Positions 24,701-35,833 of a stretch of 64,000 bases of DNA are shown here, piece by piece (positions within the stretch are counted from its first letter, which is position 1; each line of letters begins with the position of its first letter). The stretch is from Golubevia sp. BC0850 (Eukaryota; Basidiomycota; Exobasidiomycetes; Golubeviales; Golubeviaceae), in contig JAAVVG010000001.1 in assembly GCA_012976225.1 (NCBI GenBank), positions 1,550,001-1,614,000 of the forward strand, written 5' to 3'. The notes beneath the pieces are model-generated. The model was not told where the DNA came from. It was given only the letters and a program-made list of their open reading frames with translations, and ran no database searches. The translations under genes were made by a program, and so were the position numbers.

Positions 24701-27700
24701 ATGACAGGAGCGAATTGGTAGATCATCGTTGGAACGTCGTCGTAGCCCAGACGTTCAGCACCTCCTCTGAGGACTGAGCGGACATGAGAGTCGAACAGAG
24801 CAGGAGTGTCTTTCTCTCCATTGAAATCCATGGCGACGGAGATGAGAGCCTTGAGTGACTCGTGTCTGGTTGCTGAGCTAGCTACCAGTGAGTTCCCAAG
24901 AGCCAGAATACGATTGAGAACTCTCTCGTAGTGGGTTTCGTCCCTGAGCTTGAGGTATTGTTCCATCGTTGCTTGTAGAGTCTCTATAGACATTCCTCTC
25001 TGTTGCGTCGTCTCTGCCAGCCTGGCAGACATGGAAGCCGCACTGAATCGAGCGCGCAGATCTTCGTCTCCATTCAGACCGATGACTGCATTAGAGGCAG
25101 ACTTGGTCTTGCTGGAAGGATCAGGATGACCTGGGCCCGGAAACCAGAAGCTTTCGGGAGGGTCTGCGTCGAGGTAGCGAAGGAAGAAGCGACAGACGCG
25201 GACGCGAAGCTTCCAAGACATTCTAGCCGCCTTCTTTCTCATGACGCAATCCGAGAGAAATCCCATTAGCTTCCCTGCATCGATGGCGAGGTCCGATCCC
25301 CTTGAAGATTCCTGAAGCCAGCTGTGCATGGTGCTCTCGAGGAAGTCCACAGTGAGCATTTTGACTGAATCGCTTCGTCCGTATTGATGAGACGCGAGCA
25401 TTTGATTCCCAAGAACCTGGATGATAGCAGTGGCGTCGATTTGGGTGAGATGAAGACGTGACTGAGCAACCGCTTCGAAGAGAGCAGGTCCGACGTTCTC
25501 AAGGACGTGGAGATCTTGATCTAGAACGGTTTGGATTACATCTTGACAGCTCTCTGCGTCTGGGAGGCCTCTTCGAAGTCTTGGTACGTCAGCCAGAATG
25601 GAGAGGCAGATCGCTATCGAAGTCTGCACCGCTCGAGGTTCGAGATGGATGTCTATGAGTCTAGGTTGGTTTGAAGGTCCTTTCCTGGTAGTCGAAGAGC
25701 TTCTAACTGTCCCAAAGTCATCGTCGTCGTCCAAGTCCATCGCATCTCCTCGGGTCTCCAATTCGACCAAACCTCCAGCGACGGAAGTCAGAGAGACCTC
25801 AGCAGCCTGCAAGAGGTGAGGTAAAGAGTTCTCGAGCTCTGGGATTCTCCAGACCAGCGTCAAGAAAGTGTTGTTCCTCTTCCCAGCTCCTTCTGTCTGC
25901 TGGCGTTGACCTCCAGATGAAGAGACAGCAGCTGTCGAAGTTCCTGATCGACTTCCAGGTTCACATAGAGCGTAGATTGATCCTGAGTCGAGCTCTGGCT
26001 GCAGTTGAATACCCAGAAGAGGTTCCAATCCTTTCATGATGACCACTCGAGAAGCAGCTTGCCATCGTGGCTGGGCCAAGACGGGGGACAGAAGGCCAAG
26101 GAGCTGGGAGGCAAATGAAGCGAGACTCGACTCTCTAGGATCAGTTCTGACGTAGTTGAGATGGAGAGTAGCAATCCATAGAAGAGTGATGGAGACCATG
26201 TCTAGAGTCAAACGGACTTGCTCGGCTGAGCAAGACTTGGCTAGATCCTCTGCTAGGTTTTGAGTGAAAGATTGGCTGTATGCTCCGTCCCATCTGAAGA
26301 GAAAGTCTTGAATTCCCTTCTCCAGTAGGGCTCCACATCTTTTCTCGATGTTCTCCATCGCTCTTGATTCGACTTGGTTGTCCATCGAAAGAGGTGTCGT
26401 TGATTCTCGATTACTCTGCGATGGGTTTTCCGCTCTGCTGAGCTTGGCTTGCCAGAAGAAGTCTCTGACCGCGCTGAGCTCGAACTCACTGACCACTCTT
26501 GATACGATGTCGCAAGTCGGGAGTAGGAGAGCAGTGCGTTCGATCTGAGGGAGACGAGGCAAGCGACAAACGTGACCTAGAAGGTGAACGATGTCAATTG
26601 GATCGCAAGCCTCGACTTTGGTCCTCGTGTTGGAGAATCCTTTTGACGTTCCTTCGAGCGGAGACCAAGAAAGAGAGAGCCATAGGAGTACGTGTTCCTC
26701 TACCTTGCTGGAAGAGTAGACAGCATCTCCACTGAGTTTCTGGATCGACTCTGTTAGGAAGGCGCAGACCGAGTCTTGAGGAGAAGGAGGGCCCGTGACG
26801 TCGATGCCAGATAGAAAGGATTTGAGATCAGCCATGATGATCTCCCGAGGAATGAGATTGCTCGAGAGGAGAGCTGAAGCTGCGTGAGCTGCTGCTCGAG
26901 AGGCTGGTCCTGAGATGTGTTTGCGAATGGCGAGGTTCCAGATCCTTTCCCAAGCACTTTCCATCTCTCCTTCGAGGCACCCAGCTCCCTTCTGAGCTAC
27001 TATGATAGCCGCCAACGTCACGTAAGCCTGAGAGTTGACCTCAACAGATTCGTCCAAGACCATCTTGTCTATCAGAGCGACGATCTTCGATCGAAGTGAA
27101 GGAGTAGTGGTCTCCCAGTGCCTTTCAACGAGGAAGAGAATCAACTGGCTGCACCAGATCGAGCTAAGAGGGTTTGTAGAAGAGGTTCCAGGAGAAGAGA
27201 GCTGAGAGAGAATAACGACAGAGGCAGAGACCAGGTCTAGTTGCTCGGATCCAACTCTTCGCTTTTTCGAAGTTCTGTGTCCGTCACCTTCCGCTCCTCC
27301 CGGGTTGGATTGAGTGCCCACGTTGGAGCTGGTAGAAGCGACTCTTTTCTTGGAGCCAATGGCCTTGACTTGAGTTTGAATGGCTCCGGAGCCAGCTCCA
27401 TTCCGACCTGTTTCTCCAACCGTTTTGGTCGATAGAGCTTGAGGAGCGACGTAGTTGGCCTCTAGCTTCAGGAGATGAGCTGTGACGTCTGCTCCAAGCT
27501 CTAAGCATGCCCAGCTCAGAGCTTGGCTGGAAGAGATAACTTTACCGCCACGGAAAGAGCGGTAGGAGAAGGGACTAGGATGGGGCGTGCGTTGAGGTTG
27601 CTGAGGGGCTAGCTCGAAGCTGGCTAGGCTGAGCGTTCCACATCCTGTTCGATTCATTCCTTCTTCGACGATTAACTTTTGAAGTTTCCTCAGCTGAGCT

Positions 27701-28713
27701 AATCTGATTGGAGCTCTAGCTTCTTCAGCCTTCTCTGCTGCTATATTTTTCGGTCTGAAGGGGATTGGATAGGCTAGAGCTGGGAGGAGGATGCGGAACG
27801 TGATGACTAGTTGCTCCTTCAAAGGTTCCTTCCTAGTTGTCCAAAGAGCCAGTAGAGATGAACAGGCTCTGGTAGCGAAGGCTATGAGGATGTCCCTCTC
27901 GTTGAACTCGAGATTGGCGAGGAGGTGATTGAGACCGGTGATGGCGTGAAGGTGAGCAGAAGACTCTCCAGAGAATTCTTCCAGGAACGAGAGATACTGA
28001 GCTAAGGAGAGCGCACCCAATTGTAGAGGAGTGATCAGAGGAGCTTGACCTGAGCTCATGAGCAGCTCCAGGCATTCCATAGCGTCCACAACTTCGAGAG
28101 TAGTCGAGGTCTTCCCGGGCTTGGATGGAGAAGCGCTCTCTTGTTCCCCCGTCTTTTCTGGAGCTATCCAGAAACTCTCGTCTAGATTGGAGATGGTTTC
28201 TTTGAGTTTCCTTCCGAAGACCAGGTTGAAGAAGAGATTGACTAGAGTTTGCCACTGATCCGGTTCGAGGCTGACTAGATGAAAAGGTTGAAGAAGAAGG
28301 GCTTTGATGGCTCGAATGTAATCGTGTGCGATGGGCTTGAAGACTTCTGACTTGTGATCCAACATTTGAACCAGATGAGCTAAGCACATCTTTGTGACCT
28401 CCTTCTCGTAGAACTTGGAGCCGATTTCCATCATGGTCTTGACCATGTTTGATGCGTCTTGTAGACGTTTGATAGAAGAGGGCGTCGCTTTCTCGATTCC
28501 ACCTTTCTTGAGACATTGCTCTTTCTCTAAGACCACGTTTTGGAAGAGACTTTGGATGATGGCCTTGTACTTCCTTGGAGAGTCGTCGTGAGTAGAAAGC
28601 AGCTCGAAAGTCGTCTGCTGGGAGAACATCTCTCTGTATGCCTCTATACCGGATTCTCTCTCTCTGGCTTTGTCTGACTTGATCCAAGTCATCGAATCCT
28701 TGAGGTTGGCCAT
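18743..28713 (-). CDS. TEL1: TEL1, ATM-family checkpoint kinase, 3133 aa
   Basis: Exons on the minus strand: 28713-21827, 21745-21349, 21241-20126, 20025-19814, 19726-19405, 19316-19126, 19019-18743 (9402 nt, in frame). The start is [19 protein letters not shown], a Tel1/ATM N-terminal (TAN-like) motif; a longer frame upstream begins only with TTG. Residues to about 2300 are HEAT-like helical repeats, then the FAT region. The kinase domain spans about 2770-3045: [26 protein letters not shown] (catalytic Asp), HIDFG (metal Asp), and [11 protein letters not shown] plus LKYDPLFTW, which favour Tel1/ATM over Rad3/ATR, Tor or Tra1. The FATC end is [11 protein letters not shown]. The protein should sense DNA double-strand breaks with the MRN complex and maintain telomeres in the nucleus. 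All six introns lie in the last third. Confidence 0.96.
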
Positions 28714-29265
28714 GATTGGCTTTGGAAGGAGCAGAGGACGGAGAGGAAGGGAATGAGGGAGGGTCAGAGCGTTCAACAGCGATCGACCCTCAGCTCTTTA
28801 AGACCAGTAGTTCGAAAGAGGTAACTCGGAACTCTACAACTCTTGACGAAGAGAAAGGAGCAGCCTCGCCCAAGATCTACAAGATTTCCTGAAGAGAGCG
28901 CAGCTTCTGAACAACAGCGATAGCTAGGCGTCTCTTCCTCTCTGGCTTTCCTGCCTCTGAGACACGACTAGCAGCTTCTTCACAAAGTAACTCTTTCTTA
29001 CCAGCTCTCGAAGGTCGACAGGTCCAGCGATAAGGACACCTTGCTGCTACTCTTCCACAATCGCACTGATCAATTACACACCTATGGCACTCTCAAGACC
29101 CACAAACCTTCTCTTGTATTCCCGGAAGTGTCAACCCGACTCTCTAAATAGGGTCTTGGACTGGTTCACTTGTGAATAGAGCTTGTGGAGAGATTGAAAG
29201 CGAGGCAGGAAGGAATCAGAATTGGAGGTCAATGCTTCTTCTGAGTACAAGTAGTTCAACTCACC

Positions 29266-29271
29266 TGACTC
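29266..29271 (+). promoter_or_regulatory. Possible Gcn4/Cpc1 half-site
   Basis: TGACTC about 220 bases before the TYR1 ATG. Gcn4-type activators bind TGA(C/G)TCA and cores of TGACTC, and they induce amino-acid synthesis genes. The motif is short, so chance is a real alternative. Confidence 0.35.
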
Positions 29272-29440
29272 CTATCCTATCCGCTTTTGAATGAGATGTT
29301 AAAAGAAAAAAAGTAACTGGTTTCTATCTAACTGAAGGTTTGAAAAGATTGAATTCTAGATAGCTGAATTGAATCTTGATTAATTGAGATAGCCTTGCGA
29401 GGTCAAGAAGTTGTTCAAGGTTTCTCCAATCTCACCCTCT

Positions 29441-29446
29441 TGACTC
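29441..29446 (+). promoter_or_regulatory. Possible Gcn4/Cpc1 half-site, second copy
   Basis: TGACTC about 45 bases before the TYR1 ATG, which may place it inside the leader. Its support is the second copy at 29266 and the biosynthetic role of the gene. Confidence 0.25.
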
Positions 29447-29489
29447 TCTCCTCCTTCAAGCTTCAAGCGCTACAATTCTGCCTTCAAGA

Positions 29490-31413
29490 ATGACCACAAC
29501 TGGAGCAGATTCGGTAAAAGTGCCAGATGGATTCGAGATTGGGATCATTGGGCTTGGAGATATGGGAAGGTTGTATGCCAACAGATTCAGTCAAGCTGGT
29601 TACAGGTGAGTTGAGTTCCCTTTTCTCTCTTCTCAGTGCAGCTCTCAAGAAGGATAAAGATGCTTTCGGCGCTTGGAACTGGAAGAATGGGTGTCTTTAG
29701 ACTCTTCTGTCGCACAGATAGGAAGGACCTGAGTGGCTCGAATGGATTCAAATTGAGAAAGTGTTGTTTCCGACACTTCCATCTCCTCTAACGTCATTTC
29801 TCTCTCCTATTCTCTGACAGTGTCAATGTATGCGATAGACCAGAAAGGTTCGAAGTTATATCACAAGAGCTCAAAGGTGACTTCAGTTCCAAGTTGGTCA
29901 ATCTTTAATCTTGGCCCAACTCCTCAACCAACTTCATTTCCTCCTGTTCTTTGTGCAGATTCGAGACTCAAAGTTCATAGAGATGGTCATCTTGTTTCTA
30001 GGATATCCGATCTGATCATCTACTCGGTCGAAGCCGCCTTTCTTGACAACGTAGTAGCTACTTACGGGCCTTGTGAGTAGATATTCTTGATCCTTGGGTA
30101 ATCTCTCTTCTGCCCCATCGCTGACTTCTCGTTCTTCGTAATAAAATCTTTAAAGCTACTAAGGTGGGGTCCATTGTCTCTGGTCAAACCTCGGTGAAAG
30201 CTCCAGAGAGGGACGCCTTTGAGAAGCATCTTCCAAAAGACGTCTCCATCGTCTCTTGTCATTCTCTCCATGGTCCAAAAGTTGACCCTACCGGTCAGCC
30301 TCTGGTAAGTGAAGCTACTGAACCAGATGTTTTTGAATCAGAGTTTCATCTTCTCTCCTTCCTCTCTTCTCCTCTCCAGGTCCTCATTCAGCATCGAGCC
30401 TCTGACGAGCAACTCAATCTGGTTGAGCAGATCTTCTCCACCTTCAAGTCCAGATTCGTCTATCTTTCTTATGAAGAACATGATCAAGTTACAGCCAATA
30501 CGCAAGCCGTCACTCACGCTGCTTTCCTATCGTGAGTGTCATGACCTTTCGATCGAAGACAGTCGGAAAGATCGAACTGACTGCTGTACCCCTTCAAAAT
30601 TATTGCAGAATGGGAACAGCTTGGAGATGCTCTGAAGCCTATCCTTGGGAGACAGGTCTCTATCCTGGAGGAATCGAAACGGTGAAGATCAATCTCATGT
30701 TGCGAATCTATTCATCAAAATGGCACGTCTACGCTGGATTAGCGATTCTCAATCCAGCAGCCAGAACTCAAGTCGCAAGATATGCACAAAGTGTAACTGA
30801 ACTTTTCAAGTTGATGATAGCGGAAGATGAAGAAGCTTTGATCGCAAGAGTGATGGAAGCCAGAAGAGGAGTTTTCGGATGGGCAGACGAAGATGAAGAT
30901 GCAACTTCAAAAGGAACCAAAAGAAAACCAATTCTAATGTCAGACAAACTTCTAGATCGATTTCATTTCGCAGCTAGAAAGGTTATTGCCAATGAAGATA
31001 ACTTGACTGAAGAGAATTCAACTTCACCACCTCAACCTCCAAATTCTCATCTAGCTTTATTGGCCATCGTAGATTCTTGGCATTCTTTGAAGATTGATCC
31101 TTATGCTCATTTAGATCTGGCTGCTACTCCTATCTTTAGGTTATGGATTGGTGTATGTGAATATCTGTTTAGATCTCCCGAAAGGTTACGTCAAGCTTGT
31201 AGAGCTGCTGTTAAAGAAACGGATTTTAGAGCCGATGATACCGAATTCGTAGTGGCTGCTAGAGGTTGGGCTCAGGCGGTTCAGTTTGGAAATTTTGAAC
31301 TTTATAAATGGAGGTTTGAGGATACTAGTAGCTTTTTCAAGGAAAGGTTCGAAGAGGCGAATGTGATTGGAGCTGAGATGTTGAAGGTCGTGTTGGTTGA
31401 GAATGTAAGATGA
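29490..31413 (+). CDS. TYR1: Prephenate dehydrogenase, 463 aa
   Basis: Exons 29490-29605, 29821-29876, 29959-30072, 30156-30304, 30380-30531, 30609-31413 (1392 nt, in frame). It should oxidise and decarboxylate prephenate to 4-hydroxyphenylpyruvate with NAD(P)+, the step towards tyrosine, in the cytosol. Residues 18-30 are a dinucleotide loop (GIIGLGDMGRLYANRF), followed by VNVCDRPER at the end of the second strand. GSIVSGQTSVKAPE and VSCHSLHGP are the family's substrate-site segments, and the C-terminal half is the all-helical dimerisation domain (AVTHAAFLSMGTAW, WETGLYPGG, INLMLRIYSSKWHVYAGLA). Length fits the fungal enzyme (about 440-460). The first intron is 215 nt, the rest 73-83. It faces TEL1 head-to-head. 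Confidence 0.95.
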
Positions 31414-31599
31414 ATTGTGATCTTCTAGACTCAGGATGAATTGAAATCAAGCAAACTCACCTCGAGCTTGGGGGTGTAGCCAGATGAAGGTCCAAGGGAG
31501 ACGCGATAGTAATCTTTCTTCCCTACTTCTCCATCTTAAAATACTCTTCTACGTCCTCGATGCTCTAACATCTCTATAATTGAAGTTTCAAGACCTCAT

Positions 31600-34013
31600 A
31601 TGAATAGGATAGCGTTGGAACAAGCGCTTGAGGATGCAACTCAAGACCTTTTAGATCTCACATCAATTGTTGGAGGCGAGGTCAAGGTCGATTCAGAAGT
31701 GACCAACACCTCAACTCCAGCGAAACCTCAAAGAGGAAGTCTTAGTAGTAGAAGACCTGATCTACCAACTCCTTCACCTTTAAGATTAACCTCTCCAGTT
31801 CATGCTTGGCCAAAGGGATCTCTGCTCACTCCCATTCACTCCCCAACCGACATCAAGCCATCGACTTCAACTTCCACTTCCCGTCTGAGCAGCACAGATC
31901 AAGCTTCGGAGAATCAAGATGAGGATCAAGATCAAAATCTACCCTCAGCTGGACTAGCTGCTAACACAGATTCGATCAGAGAGTTCAGGACGGGAACTCC
32001 AATCATCCTATCTAAGCAGGAGGAGGAGGATGAACCAGCAGAGATAGATGCAGATGGTCAGAACGTGGGGAGGGACTCAACTCCCAATAAGAAGAAGAGA
32101 TTTCTAACTGTAGGGGATGTTTATCTGAACGAGTTCGGTGAGAGAGTCGTAGAAGGAAAGGTCATAGGGAAATCATTCATAGGTGGCAGGAGAAGGCCGC
32201 TTACTCCTCAAAGTGCAACTTCAACTACACCTACTTCAGCTCAAGAGTCTGCTCTATTGGAAGGAGAATCATTTGAGCAGATAGCTGCAGAAGCTGGTAC
32301 ATCAAGACCATCCATAGAGAGGCACGGTCAAGACGCCTCCAGAACTTCAACTCCTCCAGCTTTCTTCTTACAGTCCTTTCCAGACTCTCTCAATTCCGGC
32401 ATCTATTCCCCCATTTCAAGACCTTCTTCCCCCCTCAAACCAACATCCAAGACTCCTCTTCAATCTCTCTCTCTAGACGATTCTTCTGACAAGTTCTTGA
32501 CCCCATCTACTACCATGTCAGAGGACCTAAAAGTCGAATCCTCTGATCTCTCGCGGAGCTCAAGTTCAAGTCGAGTCGCAAGTCCATCTCCCAAGCTTCA
32601 CAGAAGAGAACTTTCAAGTCCAGGTCCAGTTCCTTTGGCTCTCGGTAGAAGTTCTGCTTCAGCAGCAACGGTCACTTCAACTCAAAGCGCTCCTCTGGTC
32701 CTTCACGCCAACAGACGTCAAGCATTAAAAGCTGGTGTAGACCCCAGTCAGGTCGCATCTACTTCCTTCCTTTCTTCCAAGTCTCAACCTTCAACTTCAA
32801 AACGGAGAACCAAATACGCAGACGAAGGGGTAACTACAGCTCCGCTCCCTCTAGACGATGACGACCCCAATCATGAACACAGTCGAAGTGCAAGACGATT
32901 AGCTTCAAATGCAAATGCTCTTGAAAGGACTGCAAGTCTTTTTTTCACTCCATTGGTTCAAGGGAAACAGGGAGCTGGGAAAGCTAGGATCGAACCGGAT
33001 CGAGATCGAGAAGACCAAGAGGACCTTTTCAACTACTCAGCACGCAAACTTGATGGAACTGGAGTATCTGCTAGCGAACCTTCTTCTCCAGTACTCGGAT
33101 CAAGATCTACTTCTTTCAAACAAGACCTAGAGCAGAGGGGAATTGCAGAAGAGGACGAACACGATGACGCAGCTTCCTTAGACTCTCTCCTTTCTTTACC
33201 AGTCTCAATTCATACCAACGCTTCGAATGGATCTAGCTCACCATCATCTGCTAGATCAAGAGAATTACATCCTGATGGAGAAGGGGCTCTAGACTGGAAT
33301 TCAGACGAAGAGAGAGAGGGAGGCCCGAGTGTTGCAAGACGACGAAGCATCAGATCTGGAGCTAAAAGATCTCAAGGCAAATCGAAGGTAGATCCAGATG
33401 ATCTTTTTGCTAAAGAAGTCAGAATCAGGGGATGGACGGAAGTCGGAGAGATGGGTGAGTTTGAGTCATCTCAATTCTCTCTTGCTTTGCTGCTTCGAAG
33501 CTGATTTTTACTTTTTCCTCTATTCTGTTCTGTCGATGAGCGAGAGGTTACGTCGTTTTTACTGTGCGAGTCACGACTAGAACTGTGAGTAGGAAGTGAC
33601 TCTGATAATGACTTTACTTTGATTTGCAGATCCTCCATAACTGTTTGCTCATCAGATGCCCCTCCTTCTCTTTACTTTCTCCTTCCAGGGAAACATCATC
33701 AGCATCTTCCGAAGGTTCTCTTCTTTCGTAGATCTACGCAAGCAGCTTTTGATCGAATGTCCAGTTCGTATCTTCTCTCTCATAGTGATCTTTCCAACTT
33801 TAACGATTCTTACCCTCCCACCTTTTCTACTCCCAGGAATCTCGTCAAAATCTACCTGCACTCCCGAGAAAGAAATTACTTCACAAGTGGGACGCAATAT
33901 ATCTAGAAGGCAGGAGGAAGGCTTTGCAGAGGTGGTTAGAGTTGGTTCTTTTGGATCATAGGTGGGGAGGTAGTAGAGCGATGCGAGAATGGGTAGGAGG
34001 TAAAGAGGAGTGA
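31600..34013 (+). CDS. PX-domain protein with long disordered N-terminus, 714 aa
   Basis: Exons 31600-33454, 33547-33584, 33689-33763, 33837-34013 (2145 nt, in frame). The first 600 residues are Ser/Thr/Pro-rich and disordered, with one short ordered-looking stretch, FLTVGDVYLNEFGERVVEGKV (about 167-187), and the tail RIRGWTEVGE. The three small 3' exons build a Phox-homology domain: GYVVFTVRVTTRT, IISIFRRFSSFVDLRKQL (the RR-F-DL phosphoinositide-binding signature) and LPALPRKKLLHKWDAIYLE followed by RRKALQRWLELVL. It should bind phosphatidylinositol 3-phosphate on endosomal or vacuolar membranes. The short C-terminal PX recalls the Ypt35-type layout, but orthology is not claimed. If introns are ignored the protein appears to end near 33504 without its PX domain. 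Confidence 0.85.
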
Positions 34014-34239
34014 AATTTCTTTCAAGATGAGGTGTCTTCATGTACCATCATCAATCCTTCAAATATTATGGTACTAATACTTTACTTCTCTTCCCTCGAT
34101 TCGCATCGTTGACCCCGAAAGCAAGAAATGCGAGTGCTGAGATTCAAAGGTGAAGTGGTTACAAGTACAAAAGAGTGAGAGAGGTCATTGAGACATCGCT
34201 TCAGGCGAGAGATCTGTCATCCTCTGATTCTTCTTCAAT

Positions 34240-34762
34240 TCACTCTTGATCTTCAGTGAGGTGGAAGCAGTCTGGGAGTCTCTCTCCTTTCGAGCTAATT
34301 AGCTTCCGTTCACGAGTCTCTGAAGATCGAATGGACCGTCGATCTTGATGTCGTCTCTCTCTTGAAAACCTCTCCCATTCTTGAGGACTAAGGTCCTTTT
34401 CCTTCCTTTTGATTTTCTGAAGCGTTGCTAAAACTCTTGAATTCGGAGGCAGTTGATAGGCTCCCTTGTCTCCATCTCCAAACCTTCACAACTTGGAAAC
34501 TCTCCTCCTTCACGATAAGCTCTACCCTGTAAAGATGGCCCATCTCTGTAATAAAGCTCGGACTTCTAGATCCTTCAGCACGAGCATGATAGTCATAATG
34601 TTCGTCTCTGTACGGATCATGGTGAGGAGGAGCATAGTCTCTCCAATCATACTCCAATCTATCTGAACAATGGTGATCATTATTGTAGCCATCTCTGTAA
34701 GGAAAATGAGACCGAGGTGGAGAGTAAGGATGAGGCGGTTCCTCTGTGAGACTTGATCGCAT
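34240..34762 (-). pseudogene. Small decayed gene rich in Tyr, Arg and Asp
   Basis: Starts at ATG 34762 (MRSSLTEEPPHPYSPP). The frame carries YRD-type repeats (FPYRDGYNN, DPYRDEHYDY) to about residue 65. The same style then continues in a second frame (ELYYRDGPSLQGRAYREGG) and a third (LPPNSRVLATLQKIKRKEKDLSPQEWERFSRERRHQDRR) ending at a stop at 34240. The two shifts fall near 34560 and 34465. No introns with proper splice sites explain them. The helical basic C-terminus looks like a real protein end. The family is unknown; YRD/RS-like repeats suggest an RNA-linked role, which is only a guess. An assembly error or a short unusual intron remains possible. Confidence 0.45.
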
Positions 34763-35833
34763 CTTTGCTTTGTCGGTGACGCTTCTGAGTTTGATGTACG
34801 TTGCTGTGACTCTACTCTAGTCCTGTGATCTAGAGTAACGTCGAAGTGAAAGGAGAAGGAGGAGGAAGGGAAGAGGAGGAGAGAAGATAAGGCGCTCAGT
34901 CATTCAAACTCTTCTTCCCACTCTCATCTGTTAACTGGTTGATTGACTCACTTGGAGTAGTTCTCTTATCAGTATAATTTTGAGATTGGAAGGGCTAGAG
35001 TTGCCTGTCGCGAGGGTGAATGCTTGAGAGTCTGATGAGTGATGAGGCCCGGAACTCGGAACTGCTTAGACTGCAGTGCAGAACGGCTTGGAGAGCTGCT
35101 TGAAGATGCTACGTATGAATGTGAACTTGAGATGACCGTATAGGTTGGAACGAAAAGGTTCAGATAGGAAAGAAAGGATGAAGGGTTGAGAGTTGAAAGT
35201 CGGAGACAAGTATAGTTTGGGCGCAATCGATTCTCTCTGAGTCAATTCCACGTGGTCATTCTCAGGCGTCGTCGTCGAGTTTTCCCCTCAAGAGAAGGGG
35301 GAAGTATAGAGGAAGGGAACGAGATTTCTAAAGAACAAAGGAAAGGAAGAACGGGCGAGGAAACACAGAGAGACCATGAGAGGATGCGAGTTTGGGAATG
35401 TGCAGATTGCTGGTGAGAGTTCGGAATTCGAATTAAAAGGAGAGTGAGTGGGAGAACAGACCTTTAGCGAAGAAGACGTACAGGTGATCTAGATGAAAGG
35501 GACAAAAAAGAAAGAAAGAAAGGGCTCGAGGGAAGTTGAAGATTTAAAGTCTCTGAAACAAAGAAGGCTAGGTCGTCAAAACGTCCCATGGCATTATAAG
35601 ATTTATAAACTAAGAAACTGGTATAATGTTCATTTGAATCGTTAAAAATAGAAGTAAGCCCTTGGTGTTACACAGTGTGACTTGCAAAAGAAAGTTGAAA
35701 GTGGTCGTTGAAGTCGAAAAAAGAAGAATAATGAAACAAAAGGCACTAAAGAGATAAAATTTGAGGTTGGTATCGTGTTTCTCTAGAAAGAGTCTTTGTT
35801 CAGATCAAGTTGGTTTTGAAGCAACATGTTTCT
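34763..35833. other. Gap between small decayed gene and cyclin gene
   Basis: About 1070 bases. It holds the upstream flank of the small decayed gene and the 3' flank of the cyclin gene. Purine-rich stretches (GAAAGAAAG type) occur near 35500. A minus-strand frame at 34969-35226 is Ser-rich without motifs and is rejected. Nothing else is supported. Confidence 0.35.

Larger units (their letters stand above)
28714..29489. promoter_or_regulatory. Divergent promoter region TEL1 / TYR1
   Basis: 776 bases separate the two start codons. The TYR1-proximal part holds two TGACTC half-sites, listed separately. No coding sequence was seen. Confidence 0.55.

Noticed and set aside
27833-28687. 284-codon frame on the minus strand
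   Set aside because: It lies in another frame of the TEL1 N-terminal exon, whose own frame has family motifs and 2295 open codons; this frame is Ser/Arg/Gln-rich shadow sequence.
34969-35226. 85-codon minus frame
   Set aside because: Ser/Leu-rich without motifs and without splice-linked neighbours.
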